Source: Brevundimonas poindexterae
GTDB lineage: Bacteria > Pseudomonadota > Alphaproteobacteria > Caulobacterales > Caulobacteraceae
Direction of reading: 5' to 3'
NCBI RefSeq assembly: GCF_020524625.1
Contig: NZ_JAIVLL010000001.1
Coordinates: 682,001-746,000, forward strand
DNA length: 64,000 nucleotides
Part shown: positions 1 to 9,950 of the stretch, piece after piece
Layout: every line of letters begins with the position of its first letter
Position numbering within the stretch: position 1 is the first letter of the stretch
The notes under the pieces: model-generated
What the model saw: only the letters and a program-made list of their open reading frames with translations
Database searches by the model: none
Told to the model about the DNA's origin: nothing
Made by a program: the position numbers and the translations under genes

Positions 1-23
1 TTAGCGAGACCGCCCCGGCGGGT

Positions 24-626
24 TTATTTTCCGGCCTTGTCGGCGGCCTGGCGACGGGCCCGGGCGGAAACCTTGTTGGCATCGCCCTTCGGAGCCTTCG
101 CTGCCGGGGCCTTGCCCTTGGCGGCGTTGCGCTTCTCGACGCGGGCCTTGGCCTTTTCTTCGGCCTCGATGCGCTGCTGCACCACAGTGCCGCCGGCAGC
201 TTCGATGGCCTTGATCGCGCCGGCCGAGGCCGACCAGACGACCAGGTTCAGCTTGGCCTTCAGCTCGCCGGTGCCCAGCACCCGCACGCCGTCCTTGACG
301 CGACGCAGCACGCCGGCGGCGACCAGGGCCTCACCGGTGATTTCCTTCTTGATGTCCAGCTTCTTGGCATCCACGGCGTCCTGCAGACGCCACAGGTTCA
401 CCTCGGCCAGCTTCAGCGCGCCAGGATTGTTGAAGCCGCGCTTGGGCATGCGCATGTACAGCGGCATCTGGCCGCCTTCGAAGCCCAGCAGGCTGACGCC
501 CGTCCGCGACTTCTGACCCTTGACGCCGCGACCCGAGGTCTTGCCCTTGCCCGAGCCGGGGCCCCGGCCGACGCGCATGCGCTTCTTGTGAGCGCCTTCG
601 TTGTCACGGATTTCGTTCAGTTTCAT
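24..626 (-). CDS. rplO: 50S ribosomal protein L15
   Basis: Large-subunit protein L15, which helps fold 23S rRNA late in 50S assembly. The N-terminus [15 protein letters not shown] and the Gly/Arg/Lys-rich stretch that follows (about residues 18-45) are typical of L15. At 200 residues it is longer than the usual 145-160; the excess is a Lys/Ala/Arg-rich C-terminal tail from about residue 150 that looks disordered and RNA-binding. It is the last gene of the spc block inside the window and is separated from rpmD by 141 bases, unlike the tight spacing elsewhere in the operon. secY would be expected next, outside the window. Confidence 0.97.
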   Translation of the reverse strand: MKLNEIRDNEGAHKKRMRVGRGPGSGKGKTSGRGVKGQKSRTGVSLLGFEGGQMPLYMRMPKRGFNNPGALKLAEVNLWRLQDAVDAKKLDIKKEITGEALVAAGVLRRVKDGVRVLGTGELKAKLNLVVWSASAGAIKAIEAAGGTVVQQRIEAEEKAKARVEKRNAAKGKAPAAKAPKGDANKVSARARRQAADKAGK

Positions 627-681
627 GTGCCTGATCCTTTCGGGTGCTAGCGCCTGGCCAGGCCAGACTCGGCGTTTGGAT

Positions 682-709
682 AAATTGAAGGGCCGCTTCT
701 AGGCGGCCC
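682..709 (-). terminator. Terminator-like hairpin between rpmD and rplO
   Basis: Read on the minus strand, a perfect 7-bp stem (GGGCCGC / GCGGCCC, 690-696 with 703-709, loop of 6) is followed by TTCAATTTAT, a T-rich tail in an otherwise GC-rich region. It lies inside the operon, so it may act as a partial terminator, an attenuator or a processing site. A second hairpin sits just upstream (735-759). Function is inferred from structure only. Confidence 0.4.
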
Positions 710-734
710 CGCACAGCTTCGCAAGCAGCGAACC

Positions 735-759
735 GCCCTCCCCCGGTCCGGGAGAGGGC
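735..759 (-). other. Second hairpin in the rpmD-rplO spacer
   Basis: GCCCTC at 735-740 pairs with GAGGGC at 754-759, with inner CCC/GGG pairs and a 5-base loop. It begins just after the rpmD stop codon and has no T-run, so it looks more like an mRNA-stabilising or processing hairpin than a terminator. Confidence 0.4.
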
Positions 760-767
760 GTCTCGGC

Positions 768-962
768 TTACTTTTCGACCACTTCCACCATGTGGCGGAC
801 CTTGGCGATCATGCCACGGACGGCCGGGGTGTCCTCGAGGGTCGACTCGCGGCCCATGCGGTTCAGGCCCAGACCCATCAGGGTGGCGCGCTGGTCCGAC
901 TTGCGACGGATCGGGCTGCCGGTCTGGCGGATGGTGACGGTTGCGTTTTCTTTCTTGGCCAT
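768..962 (-). CDS. rpmD: 50S ribosomal protein L30
   Basis: Short large-subunit protein of 64 residues, the normal size for bacterial L30. The core [13 protein letters not shown], followed by a [11 protein letters not shown] stretch, is the family signature. It starts two bases after the rpsE stop codon, which implies translational coupling. The next gene, rplO, is unusually far away (141 bases) behind two hairpins. Confidence 0.97.
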   Translation of the reverse strand: MAKKENATVTIRQTGSPIRRKSDQRATLMGLGLNRMGRESTLEDTPAVRGMIAKVRHMVEVVEK

Positions 963-964
963 GA

Positions 965-1564
965 TCAGCTCTCGACGGCTTCCGGCGCCGAGGCACCGTC
1001 ATTGCGACGTCCCATCAGATCCGCAACCTTCTTGCCGCGCTTCGACGCGATCTGACGCGGCGAAGACTGGACCTTGAGCGCCTCGAAGGTGGCACGGATC
1101 ATGTTGTAGGGGTTGGACGAACCGGTCGACTTGCCGACCACGTCCTGCACGCCCAGGGTTTCCAGAACGGCCCGCATCGGACCGCCCGCGATCACGCCGG
1201 TGCCGGGAGGCGCCGCGCGGACCATGATCTTGCCGGCGCCCCAACGGCCGTTGCCGTCGTGGTGCAGGGTGCGGTTCTCGCGGAGCGGGACCCGGATCAT
1301 CGTCTTCTTGGCTTCCTCGGTCGCCTTGCGGATGGCTTCCGGCACTTCGCGCGCCTTGCCGTGACCGAAGCCGACGCGGCCCTTGCCGTCGCCGACGACC
1401 ATCAGGGCCGCGAACGAGAACCGGCGGCCGCCCTTCACAGTGGCCGCGACGCGGTTGATGTGAACCAGCTTCTCGATGATGTCCGACTCGGGACCCTCGG
1501 CCTGGGGGGCGTTGCGGTTGTCGCGACGATTGCCACCGCCGCCGCGTTGGGGTTGTTGCGCCAT
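965..1564 (-). CDS. rpsE: 30S ribosomal protein S5
   Basis: Small-subunit protein S5, involved in decoding fidelity and mRNA unwinding at the entry channel. The two S5 domains are visible: [18 protein letters not shown] opens the N-terminal RNA-binding domain at about residue 33, and [19 protein letters not shown] marks the C-terminal domain. The first 25 residues are a Gly/Asn/Arg-rich extension ([10 protein letters not shown]), common in alphaproteobacteria. Length is 199 residues. It is followed closely by rpmD. Confidence 0.97.
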   Translation of the reverse strand: MAQQPQRGGGGNRRDNRNAPQAEGPESDIIEKLVHINRVAATVKGGRRFSFAALMVVGDGKGRVGFGHGKAREVPEAIRKATEEAKKTMIRVPLRENRTLHHDGNGRWGAGKIMVRAAPPGTGVIAGGPMRAVLETLGVQDVVGKSTGSSNPYNMIRATFEALKVQSSPRQIASKRGKKVADLMGRRNDGASAPEAVES

Positions 1565-1576
1565 ACGTCCCGTTCC

Positions 1577-1939
1577 TTAGAAGTTCAGGCCGGCTTCACG
1601 CGCGGCTTCCGCCAGCGCCTTCACCCGTCCGTGATAGATGTAGCCGCCGCGATCGAAGACGACGTCCTTGACGCCCTTCTCGATGGCACGTTCGGCGAGC
1701 AGCTTGCCGATGCGCGCCGCGGCCGCGGTGTCCGAGCCCTTCTGCTTCTTGCCCTTTTCGCCTTCCAGCGAAGAGGCAGCCGCCAGGGTGACGCCGTTGG
1801 CGTCGTCGATGATCTGGGCCGAGATGTTCTTGTCCGACCGGTGGACCGACAGACGCATACGACCGTTGGCGACCGCCTTCAGGCGGCGGCGCGTGCGCTC
1901 GGCGCGACGCTTGGCATTCTGTTTGAGCGTAGTGGCCAT
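1577..1939 (-). CDS. rplR: 50S ribosomal protein L18
   Basis: L18 binds 5S rRNA and anchors it in the large subunit. The protein has the usual length (120 residues), a basic N-terminus rich in Arg ([13 protein letters not shown]) and the terminal [24 protein letters not shown] motif region typical of the family. It lies 3 bases downstream of rplF and 12 bases before rpsE. Confidence 0.97.
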   Translation of the reverse strand: MATTLKQNAKRRAERTRRRLKAVANGRMRLSVHRSDKNISAQIIDDANGVTLAAASSLEGEKGKKQKGSDTAAAARIGKLLAERAIEKGVKDVVFDRGGYIYHGRVKALAEAAREAGLNF

Positions 1940-1942
1940 GAC

Positions 1943-2476
1943 TTACTTCTTCTTGCCTTCCTTGCGCCGGACGGTCTCGCCCGCATAGCGCACGCCCTTG
2001 CCCTTGTAGGGTTCCGGCGGACGGAGCTTGCGGATGACGGCGGCGATCTGACCGACGGCCTGCTTGTCATTGCCCGAGATCTTGACCTCGGTCTGCTTGG
2101 GCACGGCAAAGGTGATGCCGGCCGGCGGAGCGATGTCGATCTCGTGCGAGAAGCCCAGCTGCAGCGACAGCGACTGGCCCTTCAGCGCGGCACGATAGCC
2201 GACGCCCACCAGTTCCAGCGTGCGCTCGAAGCCTTCGGTGACGCCGACGACCATGTTGTCGACCAGCGTGCGCGACAGGCCCCACATGGCGCGGGCACGT
2301 TGCGTGTCCGCACGCGGGGCCAGGCTCAGGCCGTCGTCACCCTGGGTGATCTCGACCTCTTCGGCCACGGTCCAGGAGCGCTCGCCCTTGGGACCCTTCA
2401 CCGACACGGTCTGGCCGTCGATGGAGACGGTCACACCCTTCGGAATGGAGATGGTTTTCTTACCGATACGGGACAT
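1943..2476 (-). CDS. rplF: 50S ribosomal protein L6
   Basis: L6 sits near the factor-binding site of the 50S subunit. The start at [15 protein letters not shown] is chosen because it matches the family N-terminus; an in-frame start 36 bases upstream would run into rpsH. The C-terminal [15 protein letters not shown] stretch is the L6 signature. Length is 177 residues. Only one base separates it from the rpsH stop. Confidence 0.97.
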   Translation of the reverse strand: MSRIGKKTISIPKGVTVSIDGQTVSVKGPKGERSWTVAEEVEITQGDDGLSLAPRADTQRARAMWGLSRTLVDNMVVGVTEGFERTLELVGVGYRAALKGQSLSLQLGFSHEIDIAPPAGITFAVPKQTEVKISGNDKQAVGQIAAVIRKLRPPEPYKGKGVRYAGETVRRKEGKKK

Positions 2477-2477
2477 C

Positions 2478-2876
2478 TTAGTAGACCCTGCAGAGGACTT
2501 CGCCGCCAACATTGGCGTCGCGGGCGGCCGAGTCGGACATCACGCCCTTCGAAGTCGAAAGGATCGAGATACCGAGGCCGTTCTTGATCGGCTTCAGGTC
2601 GCTGATCGCCGAATAGACGCGGCGGCCCGGCTTGGACACGCGGCTGATCTCGGCGATGACCGGCTGGCCGTCGAAGTACTTCAGTTCAATCTCGAACTGC
2701 GGGAACTCGCCGGGGTTCTGAACCAGCGAATAGCCGCGGATGTAACCCTCGTCCTTCAGCACGTCCAGGACGCGCTGGCGCAGACGCGAGGCCGGGGTGA
2801 GCACCTTGGAACGCTTACGGGTCGCGGCGTTCTTGATGCGAGCGATCATGTCGCTCAGGGGATCGTTGATCATCAT
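2478..2876 (-). CDS. rpsH: 30S ribosomal protein S8
   Basis: S8 binds helix 21 of 16S rRNA and, in enteric bacteria, represses the spc mRNA. The N-terminus [15 protein letters not shown] and the C-terminal [20 protein letters not shown] region are diagnostic. Length is 132 residues. Two ATG codons stand next to each other at the start, so the true start may be 2873 rather than 2876. Confidence 0.97.
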   Translation of the reverse strand: MMINDPLSDMIARIKNAATRKRSKVLTPASRLRQRVLDVLKDEGYIRGYSLVQNPGEFPQFEIELKYFDGQPVIAEISRVSKPGRRVYSAISDLKPIKNGLGISILSTSKGVMSDSAARDANVGGEVLCRVY

Positions 2877-2889
2877 GGCGTTCTTCCCC

Positions 2890-3195
2890 TTACCAGCTCG
2901 ACTTGGTCAGGCCGGGGATCTGACCCTTGTTGCCCAGTTCGCGCAGGGCAATACGGCTCATCTTCAGCTTGCGATAATAGGCGCGCGGACGGCCCGTCAC
3001 CTCGCAGCGGTTGCGGATGCGGCTGGGCGCAGAGTTGCGCGGCAGCGCGGCCAGCTTGAGGCGCGCTTCAAAGCGCTCTTCCAGCGGCAGCGATTCATCG
3101 TTGGCGGTCGCCTTGAGGGCGGCCCGCTTCGCGGCATACTTCGCAACAAGCCGCTTGACGTGCTCGTTCCGGTTTACGGCGCTCTTCTTAGCCAT
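2890..3195 (-). CDS. rpsN: 30S ribosomal protein S14 (long form without zinc motif)
   Basis: S14 of the small-subunit head. At 101 residues this is the long, zinc-independent form: the CxxC pairs of the short form are absent. The C-terminal half carries [21 protein letters not shown], continuing into the usual KSSW terminus. It lies between rplE and rpsH in the conserved spc order. Confidence 0.97.
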   Translation of the reverse strand: MAKKSAVNRNEHVKRLVAKYAAKRAALKATANDESLPLEERFEARLKLAALPRNSAPSRIRNRCEVTGRPRAYYRKLKMSRIALRELGNKGQIPGLTKSSW

Positions 3196-3214
3196 TTTGC
3201 TCTTCCTTTCCCGA

Positions 3215-3772
3215 TCAGTTCACGAACGGGAACTTGAATTCGGTGAGGAGAGCCTTGGCTTCCTCATCCGTCTTGGCCGTGGTGCAGACGACGATGTCCA
3301 TGCCCCACATCTGGTCGATCTGGTCGTAGTTGATCTCCGGGAACACGATGTGCTCCTTCAGACCCATCGCATAGTTGCCACGGCCGTCGAACGACGTGCC
3401 CTTCAGGCCGCGGAAGTCTTTCACGCGCGGCAGGGCGATCGTGATCAGGCGGTCCAGGAACTCGTACATCCGGTCGCCGCGCAGGGTGACCTTGCCGCCG
3501 ATGACCATGCCTTCACGCAGCTTGAAGCCGGCGATGGAGTTGCGGGCCTTGGTCGGCACAGCCTTCTGGCCGGCGATCGCGGTCAGATCCTTGAGGGCGG
3601 CGTTCGCCTTCTTGGAGTCGGCCACGGCTTCACCGATACCCATGTTCAGGACGATCTTGTCCAGCTTCGGCATCTGCATCGGGTTGGTGTAGCCGAACTT
3701 CTCGGACATCACCGCCTTGATGCGGTCCTGGTACTCGCTCTTGAGGCGAGGCGTATACTTGGTGTCGGCCAT
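3215..3772 (-). CDS. rplE: 50S ribosomal protein L5
   Basis: L5 contacts 5S rRNA and forms part of the central protuberance. The protein is 185 residues, with family motifs [11 protein letters not shown] and, later, [23 protein letters not shown]-type sequence, and it ends in a short FPFVN. Its start codon overlaps the rplX stop codon (TGATG), so the two are probably translationally coupled. Confidence 0.98.
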   Translation of the reverse strand: MADTKYTPRLKSEYQDRIKAVMSEKFGYTNPMQMPKLDKIVLNMGIGEAVADSKKANAALKDLTAIAGQKAVPTKARNSIAGFKLREGMVIGGKVTLRGDRMYEFLDRLITIALPRVKDFRGLKGTSFDGRGNYAMGLKEHIVFPEINYDQIDQMWGMDIVVCTTAKTDEEAKALLTEFKFPFVN

Positions 3773-4080
3773 CAGATGACGTCTCCCGTCGTCTTGGCGA
3801 AGCGAACCTTCTTGTCGCCTTCAACCTTGAAGCCCACGCGGGTCGCCTTGCCGTTAGCGTCGGCGATCGCGACGTTCGACAGGTGAAGCGAGGCTTCCTT
3901 GTTCTTGATGCCGCCTTGCGGGTCAGCCTGGGTCGGGCGCGTGTGGCGCTGGACCATGTTGACGCCTTGCACGACGACGCGGTTTTCGGTCGGCAGGACC
4001 TTGAGCACCTTGCCGGTGCGGCCCTTGTCCTTGCCGGTCAGGACGACGACGGTGTCGCCCGATTTGATCTTGGCGGCCAT
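3772..4080 (-). CDS. rplX: 50S ribosomal protein L24
   Basis: L24 is an assembly-initiator protein of the 50S subunit. The KOW motif is clear near the N-terminus ([19 protein letters not shown], about residues 4-22), followed by [18 protein letters not shown]. Length is 102 residues. It begins 2 bases after rplN and overlaps rplE by one base. Confidence 0.98.
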   Translation of the reverse strand: MAAKIKSGDTVVVLTGKDKGRTGKVLKVLPTENRVVVQGVNMVQRHTRPTQADPQGGIKNKEASLHLSNVAIADANGKATRVGFKVEGDKKVRFAKTTGDVI

Positions 4081-4082
4081 GG

Positions 4083-4451
4083 TTACAGGACCTCCGGAGC
4101 CAGCGAGATGATCTTCATGTGGTTCTTGGCGCGCAGCTCGCGCGGAACCGGGCCGAAGATACGGGTGCCGACCGGCTCGTTCTGCTTGTTGACGATCACG
4201 GCCGCCGACTTGTCGAAGCGGATGACCGAGCCGTCACGGCGCTGGATGTCCTTGGCCGTGCGGACGACGATGGCGCGCACGACGTCACCCTTCTTCACCC
4301 GGCCGCGCGGAATGGCTTCCTTGACCGAGGCGACGATGGTGTCACCGACCGAGGCGTAGCGACGCTTCGCGCCGCCCAGCACCTTGATGCACATGACCCG
4401 GCGAGCGCCCGAATTGTCGGCCACCTCCAGGTTAGTTTGCATCTGGATCAT
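4083..4451 (-). CDS. rplN: 50S ribosomal protein L14
   Basis: L14 lies at the subunit interface and forms bridges to 16S rRNA. The 122-residue protein begins [20 protein letters not shown] and carries [20 protein letters not shown] and [20 protein letters not shown], all strong L14 signatures. It opens the classical spc segment after rpsQ. Confidence 0.98.
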   Translation of the reverse strand: MIQMQTNLEVADNSGARRVMCIKVLGGAKRRYASVGDTIVASVKEAIPRGRVKKGDVVRAIVVRTAKDIQRRDGSVIRFDKSAAVIVNKQNEPVGTRIFGPVPRELRAKNHMKIISLAPEVL

Positions 4452-4469
4452 GGGATCCGATCCTTCTTC

Positions 4470-4718
4470 TTACGAAGCCGAGGCGGGGGAGTCGGAGACG
4501 ACTTCCCAGCGCTTCAGCTTGGACTTCGGGGCGCACTCGACGATGCGGGCCAGGTCACCGACCTTCAGGGCGTTCGCTTCGTCGTGGGCGTGATACTTCT
4601 TGGACAGGCGCACGGTCTTCTTCAGCACCGGGTGCAGCAGGGTGCGTTCGACCTTGACGACGATCGTCTTGTCGCCCTTGTCGGAGACGACCACGCCTTC
4701 GAGAATTCGTTTCGGCAT
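4470..4718 (-). CDS. rpsQ: 30S ribosomal protein S17
   Basis: S17 binds 16S rRNA as an early assembly protein with an OB-like fold. The start [20 protein letters not shown] fits the family; a longer frame begins 75 bases upstream inside rpmC and is not credible. The product is 82 residues, with the core [19 protein letters not shown]. It ends the S10 part and is followed by rplN after 18 bases. Confidence 0.97.
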   Translation of the reverse strand: MPKRILEGVVVSDKGDKTIVVKVERTLLHPVLKKTVRLSKKYHAHDEANALKVGDLARIVECAPKSKLKRWEVVSDSPASAS

Positions 4719-4728
4719 CTTCGTTCCT

Positions 4729-4926
4729 TTAAGCCGCAGCCTGCTTCTGGCGCAGAAGCGTCGAGATGCGGGCGATGTCCTTGCGCACTTCACCCACGCG
4801 GTGGGTCTTTTCCATCTGGCCGGTGGCCGCCTGGAAACGCAGGTTGAACTGTTCCTTCTTGAGCTTGAGCAGCTCCTCGGACAGCTGGTCGGGCGTCAGA
4901 GCCCGCAGGTCGGCGATCTTGGTCAT
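4729..4926 (-). CDS. rpmC: 50S ribosomal protein L29
   Basis: Small helical-hairpin protein at the exit tunnel, close to the docking site of trigger factor and SRP. It has 65 residues, with the family core [18 protein letters not shown]. Its start codon overlaps the rplP stop by four bases (ATGA), indicating coupled translation. Confidence 0.97.
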   Translation of the reverse strand: MTKIADLRALTPDQLSEELLKLKKEQFNLRFQAATGQMEKTHRVGEVRKDIARISTLLRQKQAAA

Positions 4927-5363
4927 GCCGCTTGCTCCGTGTGACCGATGCCGGCATCCAGGCGAGTGACCACCTTGGTGCGGACCGGCAGCTTGGCAGC
5001 GCCGAGACGCAGCGCCTCGCGGGCGATGTCATCCGGCACGCCGTCGATTTCAAACAGGATACGGCCCGGGTGGCAGCGCGCGGCCCAGTGGTCCACGGCG
5101 CCCTTGCCCTTGCCCATCCGCACTTCGGCCGGCTTGCCCGAGACCGGCACGTCCGGGAAGACGCGGATCCAGACGCGGCCCTGACGCTTCATCTGGCGGG
5201 TGATCGCGCGGCGGGCCGCCTCGATCTGACGCGCAGTGATGCGTTCCGGCTCCAGCGTCTTCAGGCCATACGAGCCGAAGTTCAGCGAGAAACCACCCTT
5301 GGCCGAGCCATGGATGCGGCCCTTGAAGGCCTTGCGGTATTTGGTCTTCTTCGGTTGCAGCAT
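4923..5363 (-). CDS. rplP: 50S ribosomal protein L16
   Basis: L16 is needed for the architecture of the A site and peptidyl-transferase region. The N-terminus [16 protein letters not shown], a following [14 protein letters not shown], and [20 protein letters not shown] are family hallmarks. Length is 146 residues, a little longer than the 136-residue E. coli protein. It starts 3 bases after rpsC and overlaps rpmC by 4 bases. Confidence 0.98.
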   Translation of the reverse strand: MLQPKKTKYRKAFKGRIHGSAKGGFSLNFGSYGLKTLEPERITARQIEAARRAITRQMKRQGRVWIRVFPDVPVSGKPAEVRMGKGKGAVDHWAARCHPGRILFEIDGVPDDIAREALRLGAAKLPVRTKVVTRLDAGIGHTEQAA

Positions 5364-5366
5364 GAC

Positions 5367-6119
5367 TTAGTTCTCACGTCCCCGGTCACGGCGCGGACCG
5401 CGATCACCGCGGGGGCCACGCTCGCGGCCTTCATTCGACGACGGGCCCGACGCTTCCTGGGCCCAGCGCTTGTCCTGGGCCATCGGGTCGTGCTCCAGCA
5501 CCTCGCCCTTGAACACCCACACCTTCACACCGATGATGCCGTAGGTGGTCTTGGCTTCGTAGACGCCATAGTCGATGTCCGCGCGCAGGGTGTGCAGCGG
5601 CACACGGCCTTCGCGGTACCATTCCATACGGGCGATTTCCGCACCGCCCAGACGACCCGCCACATTGATCCGGACGCCCTTGGCCCCCAGACGCATGGCC
5701 GATTGCATGGCGCGCTTCATGGCCCGACGGAAGGCCACGCGGCGCTCCAGCTGCTGGGCGATGTTCTCGGCGATCAGCTGGGCATCGACTTCCGGCTTGC
5801 GGACCTCGACGATGTTCAGGTGAACCTCGCCTTCGGTCATCGCGGCGATGTCCTTGCGCAGCTTCTCGATGTCGGCGCCCTTCTTGCCGATCACGACACC
5901 CGGACGGGCGGCATAGATCGTCACGCGGCACTTCTTGTGCGGACGCTCAATGATGATGCGCGACACACCGGCGCCCGACAGGCGCTCACGCAGCCACTCG
6001 CGCAGCTTCAGGTCCTGGTGCAGGAGCTTGGCGTATTCGCGGCCGCCGGCGAACCAGCGGCTGTCCCAGGTGCGGTTGACGCCGAGCCGCAGCCCGATCG
6101 GATTGATTTTCTGACCCAT
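5367..6119 (-). CDS. rpsC: 30S ribosomal protein S3
   Basis: S3 lies at the mRNA entry channel. The N-terminus [20 protein letters not shown] is classical, and the KH-type RNA-binding domain is marked by [19 protein letters not shown] (about residues 68-90). Length is 250 residues; the last 30 residues are an Arg/Gly-rich tail ([15 protein letters not shown]) that is probably disordered. Its start overlaps the rplV stop by one base. Confidence 0.98.
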   Translation of the reverse strand: MGQKINPIGLRLGVNRTWDSRWFAGGREYAKLLHQDLKLREWLRERLSGAGVSRIIIERPHKKCRVTIYAARPGVVIGKKGADIEKLRKDIAAMTEGEVHLNIVEVRKPEVDAQLIAENIAQQLERRVAFRRAMKRAMQSAMRLGAKGVRINVAGRLGGAEIARMEWYREGRVPLHTLRADIDYGVYEAKTTYGIIGVKVWVFKGEVLEHDPMAQDKRWAQEASGPSSNEGRERGPRGDRGPRRDRGREN

Positions 6120-6499
6120 CAGGCGGCCTCGCCGGCTTCACGGACCACGATGGTGATCTCGCTGAACGGTTTCAGGATACGCGACGAGCGACCACGAGCG
6201 CGGCTCGCGAAACGCTTCATCACCAGGTTCTTGCCCACAAAGGCTTCGGCAACGATCAGGTTGTCGATGTCCAGGTTGTGGTTGTTTTCGGCGTTCGAGA
6301 CGGCCGAATACAGCACCTTGCGGACGTCGGTCGCAATGCGCTTGCGGCTGAATTCCAGCTCGTTCAGCGCCTTCTGGACCGGCAGGCCACGGATCGACTG
6401 GGCCACCAGGTTCAGCTTCTGGGGGCTGATCCGGACGTTGACCAGCTTGGCGCGGGCTTCGGTCGTCGACACGCGACGGGGGTTCTTGGTCTGGGCCAT
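6119..6499 (-). CDS. rplV: 50S ribosomal protein L22
   Basis: L22 lines the polypeptide exit tunnel through its long beta hairpin. The 126-residue protein shows [20 protein letters not shown] and a C-terminal [20 protein letters not shown] hairpin region, both typical. It is packed between rpsS (3-base gap) and rpsC (1-base overlap). Confidence 0.97.
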   Translation of the reverse strand: MAQTKNPRRVSTTEARAKLVNVRISPQKLNLVAQSIRGLPVQKALNELEFSRKRIATDVRKVLYSAVSNAENNHNLDIDNLIVAEAFVGKNLVMKRFASRARGRSSRILKPFSEITIVVREAGEAA

Positions 6500-6502
6500 C
6501 GG

Positions 6503-6781
6503 TTACTTCCTCTTGGCCTTCTTGTCCGCCGCGTGACCCGGGAAGGACCGCGTCGGCGAGAACTCGCCAAACTTCATGCCGACCATTTCTTCGGAGACCG
6601 ACACCGGCACGTGCTTCATGCCGTTGTGCACGCCGAACGTCAGGCCGACGAACTGAGGCAGGATGGTGGAGCGGCGCGACCAGGTCTTGATCACGTCCTT
6701 GCGGCCCGACGCTTGCGCGGCCTCGGCCTTCTTCAGCAGATACCCGTCGACAAACGGGCCTTTCCAGGAGGAGCGGGCCAT
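6503..6781 (-). CDS. rpsS: 30S ribosomal protein S19
   Basis: S19 of the small-subunit head forms a complex with S13 and binds 16S rRNA. It is 92 residues long with the signatures [35 protein letters not shown] and [17 protein letters not shown]. It lies 2 bases downstream of rplB. Confidence 0.98.
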   Translation of the reverse strand: MARSSWKGPFVDGYLLKKAEAAQASGRKDVIKTWSRRSTILPQFVGLTFGVHNGMKHVPVSVSEEMVGMKFGEFSPTRSFPGHAADKKAKRK

Positions 6782-6783
6782 CT

Positions 6784-7617
6784 TTAGCGAGCCTTCTTCA
6801 CGTGGCGGCTACGGATAATGAACTTGTCCGTGGCCTTGTTCTTGCGGGTACGGGTGCCCTTGGTGTCCTTGCCCCAGGGCGTGACCGGCGTGCGGCCGCC
6901 CGAGGTCCGGCCTTCACCACCACCGTGCGGGTGGTCGATCGGGTTCATGGCGACACCGCGGACGTGCGGGCGGAAGCCCATGTGGCGCTTGCGTCCGGCC
7001 TTGCCCAGGTTCTGGTTCATGTGGTCGGGGTTCGACACCGCGCCCACCGTGGCCATGCAGCCGTCCAGCACCATGCGCAGCTCGCCCGAACCCAGACGGA
7101 TCTGGGCGTAGCCGGCGTCGCGGCCGACCAGCTGGGCGTAGGCGCCGGCCGAACGGGCCAGCTGGGCGCCCTTGCCCGGCTTCATCTCGATGTTGTGGAT
7201 GATCGTACCCACCGGCATCGAGCGCAGCGGCATGGCGTTGCCCGGCTTCACGTCGGTCTTTTCACCGGCGACCACCGTGTCGCCCGCCTTCAGGCGTTGC
7301 GGCGCGATGATGTAGGCCTTTTCGCCGTCCTCATAGGTGATGAGGGCAATGAAGGCGGTCCGGTTCGGATCGTACTCCAGGCGCTCGACGGTCGCCGACT
7401 GGAACTTGCGACGCTTGAAGTCGATCTTGCGGTACAGGGTCTTGGCGCCACCACCGCGGAAGCGGACGGCCACGCGACCACCGGCACCGCGACCGCCGGA
7501 CTTGGTCAGGCCTTGGGTCAGCGACTTCTCCGGACGCCCCTTGTGGAGCTCCGAGCGGTCGATCAGCACCAGGGCGCGGCGGCCCGGCGACGTCGGATTA
7601 TATGTCTTCAGAGCCAT
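6784..7617 (-). CDS. rplB: 50S ribosomal protein L2
   Basis: L2 is the largest conserved 50S protein and is needed for subunit association and peptidyl-transferase activity. The protein has 277 residues and starts [17 protein letters not shown]. The C-terminal [20 protein letters not shown] contains the histidine segment long linked with catalytic-centre integrity. It lies between rplW and rpsS with gaps of 2-4 bases. Confidence 0.99.
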   Translation of the reverse strand: MALKTYNPTSPGRRALVLIDRSELHKGRPEKSLTQGLTKSGGRGAGGRVAVRFRGGGAKTLYRKIDFKRRKFQSATVERLEYDPNRTAFIALITYEDGEKAYIIAPQRLKAGDTVVAGEKTDVKPGNAMPLRSMPVGTIIHNIEMKPGKGAQLARSAGAYAQLVGRDAGYAQIRLGSGELRMVLDGCMATVGAVSNPDHMNQNLGKAGRKRHMGFRPHVRGVAMNPIDHPHGGGEGRTSGGRTPVTPWGKDTKGTRTRKNKATDKFIIRSRHVKKAR

Positions 7618-7621
7618 TGGT

Positions 7622-7927
7622 TCAGAGCCCCGTGGTGACGTCGATCGACTGGCCCTCGGCCAGCGTCACGATCGCTTTCTTGATGTCGACCCGACGGCCC
7701 TGAATGCCGCGGAAGCGCTTGGTCTTGCCCTTTTGGACCAGGGTGTTGACCTTCACGACACTGACCTTGAACAGGCTTTCGACCGCAGCGGCGATCTCGT
7801 CCTTCGAGGCCGTGCCGGCCACGCGGAAGACGACCTTGTTCTGCTCGGACAGGATCGTCGCCTTTTCGGTGATGATCGGCGACAGGATGGTGTCGTAGTG
7901 TTTGGCGGTGGGTTGAGCGCCGGCCAT
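7622..7927 (-). CDS. rplW: 50S ribosomal protein L23
   Basis: L23 sits at the tunnel exit and docks trigger factor and SRP. The 101-residue protein contains [20 protein letters not shown], a V(F)[19 protein letters not shown] strand region and the usual [14 protein letters not shown] near the end. Its start overlaps the rplD stop by one base. Confidence 0.97.
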   Translation of the reverse strand: MAGAQPTAKHYDTILSPIITEKATILSEQNKVVFRVAGTASKDEIAAAVESLFKVSVVKVNTLVQKGKTKRFRGIQGRRVDIKKAIVTLAEGQSIDVTTGL

Positions 7928-8565
7928 TACGCGGCCTCCTTCTCAGAGAAGCGCGCCTCGATGGCCTCGACGGCCGCCTTGGTCAGCACCAGCTTGTCGG
8001 CCCGCAGGATGTCAAAGACGTTCAGGCCGGCGTTCGGCAGCACGTCGATGTGCGGGATGTTGCGCGCCGCCAGGCCGAAGCCGGTGTCGACTTCCGGACC
8101 AGCGATGATCAGGGCCTTGGTCCAGCCCAGCTTGCCGAACTGCTCACGCAGCTTGGCGGTCTTGGGCTCCTTGACCGAGACGCTGTCGACCACGATCAGG
8201 TCGCCCGAGACGACCTTGGACGACAGGGCGTGGCGCAGGGCCAGGGCGCGGACCTTCTTCGGCAGCGAGAAGCCGTGGTCGCGAACGACCGGGCCGAAGG
8301 CGCGCGAGCCGCCCACGAACTGCGGCGCACGCCGCGAGCCGTGACGGGCGCCGCCGGTGCCCTTCTGCTTGTACATCTTCTTGCCGGTGCGCGAGTTTTC
8401 GTTGCGCGTCTGGACCTTGTGGGTACCGGCACGGCGCTTGGCCAGCTGCCAGTTCACATAGCGGGCCAGCAGGTCGCCGCGGATGTCGGTGATGCCGAAC
8501 ACGGCATCCGACAGCTCCACGTCGCCCGAGGCCTTGCCGTCGAGTTTGATGACCGAGAGCTTCAT
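7927..8565 (-). CDS. rplD: 50S ribosomal protein L4
   Basis: L4 reaches into the exit tunnel and, in enteric bacteria, regulates the S10 operon. The 212-residue protein has the basic loop region [20 protein letters not shown] and, next to it, [18 protein letters not shown]. One-base overlaps at both ends (with rplC and rplW) show tight operon packing. Confidence 0.98.
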   Translation of the reverse strand: MKLSVIKLDGKASGDVELSDAVFGITDIRGDLLARYVNWQLAKRRAGTHKVQTRNENSRTGKKMYKQKGTGGARHGSRRAPQFVGGSRAFGPVVRDHGFSLPKKVRALALRHALSSKVVSGDLIVVDSVSVKEPKTAKLREQFGKLGWTKALIIAGPEVDTGFGLAARNIPHIDVLPNAGLNVFDILRADKLVLTKAAVEAIEARFSEKEAA

Positions 8566-9335
8566 TACGCTTCACCGCCTTCTTGGGTCTCGGCGACGGG
8601 CGCGTCCTCGGCCGGGGTTTCGGCAGGCGCCTCGGCGGCGGCCTTGGCCGACTTCACGGCACCGGGGAACGGAGCATCGGCCGGACGGGCCTTCTTGATG
8701 GAGTCGCGAACCTTGACGTAGCTGCCGTCGTGACCCGGGACGGCGCCCTTGATCAGGATCAGGCCGCGGTCGGCGTCGACGCGGAACACGGTCAGGTTCT
8801 GCAGGGTGACGGTTTCCTGACCCAGGTGACCCGCCATCTTCTTGCCGGCGAAGGTCTTGCCCGGATCCTGACGGTTACCCGTCGAACCGTGCGAACGGTG
8901 CGAGACCGACACGCCGTGGGTGGCGCGCAGACCGCCGAAGTTCCAGCGCTTCATGGCGCCCGCGAACCCCTTACCGATGGTCTGGCCCTGGATGTCCACG
9001 GTCTGGCCGGCGATGAAGTGGTCCGCCGTCAGCTCGGCACCGACGTCCAGCAGCGCGTCTTCCGACACGCGGAACTCGGTGACGATCCGCTTCGGCTCGA
9101 CCTCGGCCTTGGCGAACACGGTCCGCTGGGCCTTGTTGGTCCGCTTGGCCTTGCGGGCACCGGCACCCAGTTGCAGGGCGACATAGCCGTCCCGGTCCTT
9201 GGTGCGTTGACCCACGACCTGGCAGCCGTCCAGCTGCAGCACGGTCACAGGGACATGCGCGCCATCTTCAGCGAAGATACGCGTCATTCCCAGCTTCTTG
9301 GCGATCACGCCCGTTCTTTGCGCGTCCTGGCGCAT
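8565..9335 (-). CDS. rplC: 50S ribosomal protein L3
   Basis: L3 helps initiate 50S assembly and shapes the peptidyl-transferase centre. The start [20 protein letters not shown] is chosen over a frame starting 45 bases upstream. The loop [20 protein letters not shown] followed by [18 protein letters not shown] is characteristic. At 256 residues it is longer than the 209-residue E. coli L3 because of an acidic Ala/Glu/Pro-rich C-terminal tail. Confidence 0.98.
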   Translation of the reverse strand: MRQDAQRTGVIAKKLGMTRIFAEDGAHVPVTVLQLDGCQVVGQRTKDRDGYVALQLGAGARKAKRTNKAQRTVFAKAEVEPKRIVTEFRVSEDALLDVGAELTADHFIAGQTVDIQGQTIGKGFAGAMKRWNFGGLRATHGVSVSHRSHGSTGNRQDPGKTFAGKKMAGHLGQETVTLQNLTVFRVDADRGLILIKGAVPGHDGSYVKVRDSIKKARPADAPFPGAVKSAKAAAEAPAETPAEDAPVAETQEGGEA

Positions 9336-9354
9336 CGGATCCCGCCTCTTCTTC

Positions 9355-9660
<306 letters not shown>

Positions 9661-9852
9661 ATCGGTCGTATTTCCCAAGCAGGCGAACCTGCGTCCCTGT
9701 GAACCATTTCAAAGACCGGAGTCTTCAGGCCGAAGCCCTCAGAGTACGCACGTCCGCAAAAACGAGCGGCCCACGCAGTTACCCGCGAAGGCCGTTTAAG
9801 TCCTGGATCGCTGCAAAGAACAGGGTCTCAGGTCGTTCCTGCGGACCGCGTC

Positions 9853-9878
9853 TGCACTTCATACTCACGCGAAGTGCA
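9853..9878 (-). other. Hairpin in the S10 operon leader
   Basis: TGCACTTC (9853-9860) and GAAGTGCA (9871-9878) form a perfect 8-bp stem around a 10-base loop. It falls within the first 50 nt of the predicted S10-operon transcript. Leader structures commonly control S10 operons, but the regulator and mechanism here are unknown. Confidence 0.4.
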
Positions 9879-9902
9879 CAGCCGGTCCAACAAGAGTGCG
9901 GG

Positions 9903-9931
9903 CTTATGCCGTTCGATTCCGCCTGCGTCAA
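9903..9931 (-). promoter_or_regulatory. Predicted sigma-70-type promoter of the S10 operon
   Basis: On the minus strand, TTGACG (9926-9931) and CATAAG (9903-9908) are separated by exactly 17 bases, a close match to housekeeping -35/-10 boxes. The start of transcription would fall near 9896, giving a leader of about 235 nt before rpsJ. The promoter overlaps none of the coding sequence of the upstream gene, which ends at 9951. Confidence 0.6.
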
Positions 9932-9950
9932 GGGCAGAATCCGACGGATG

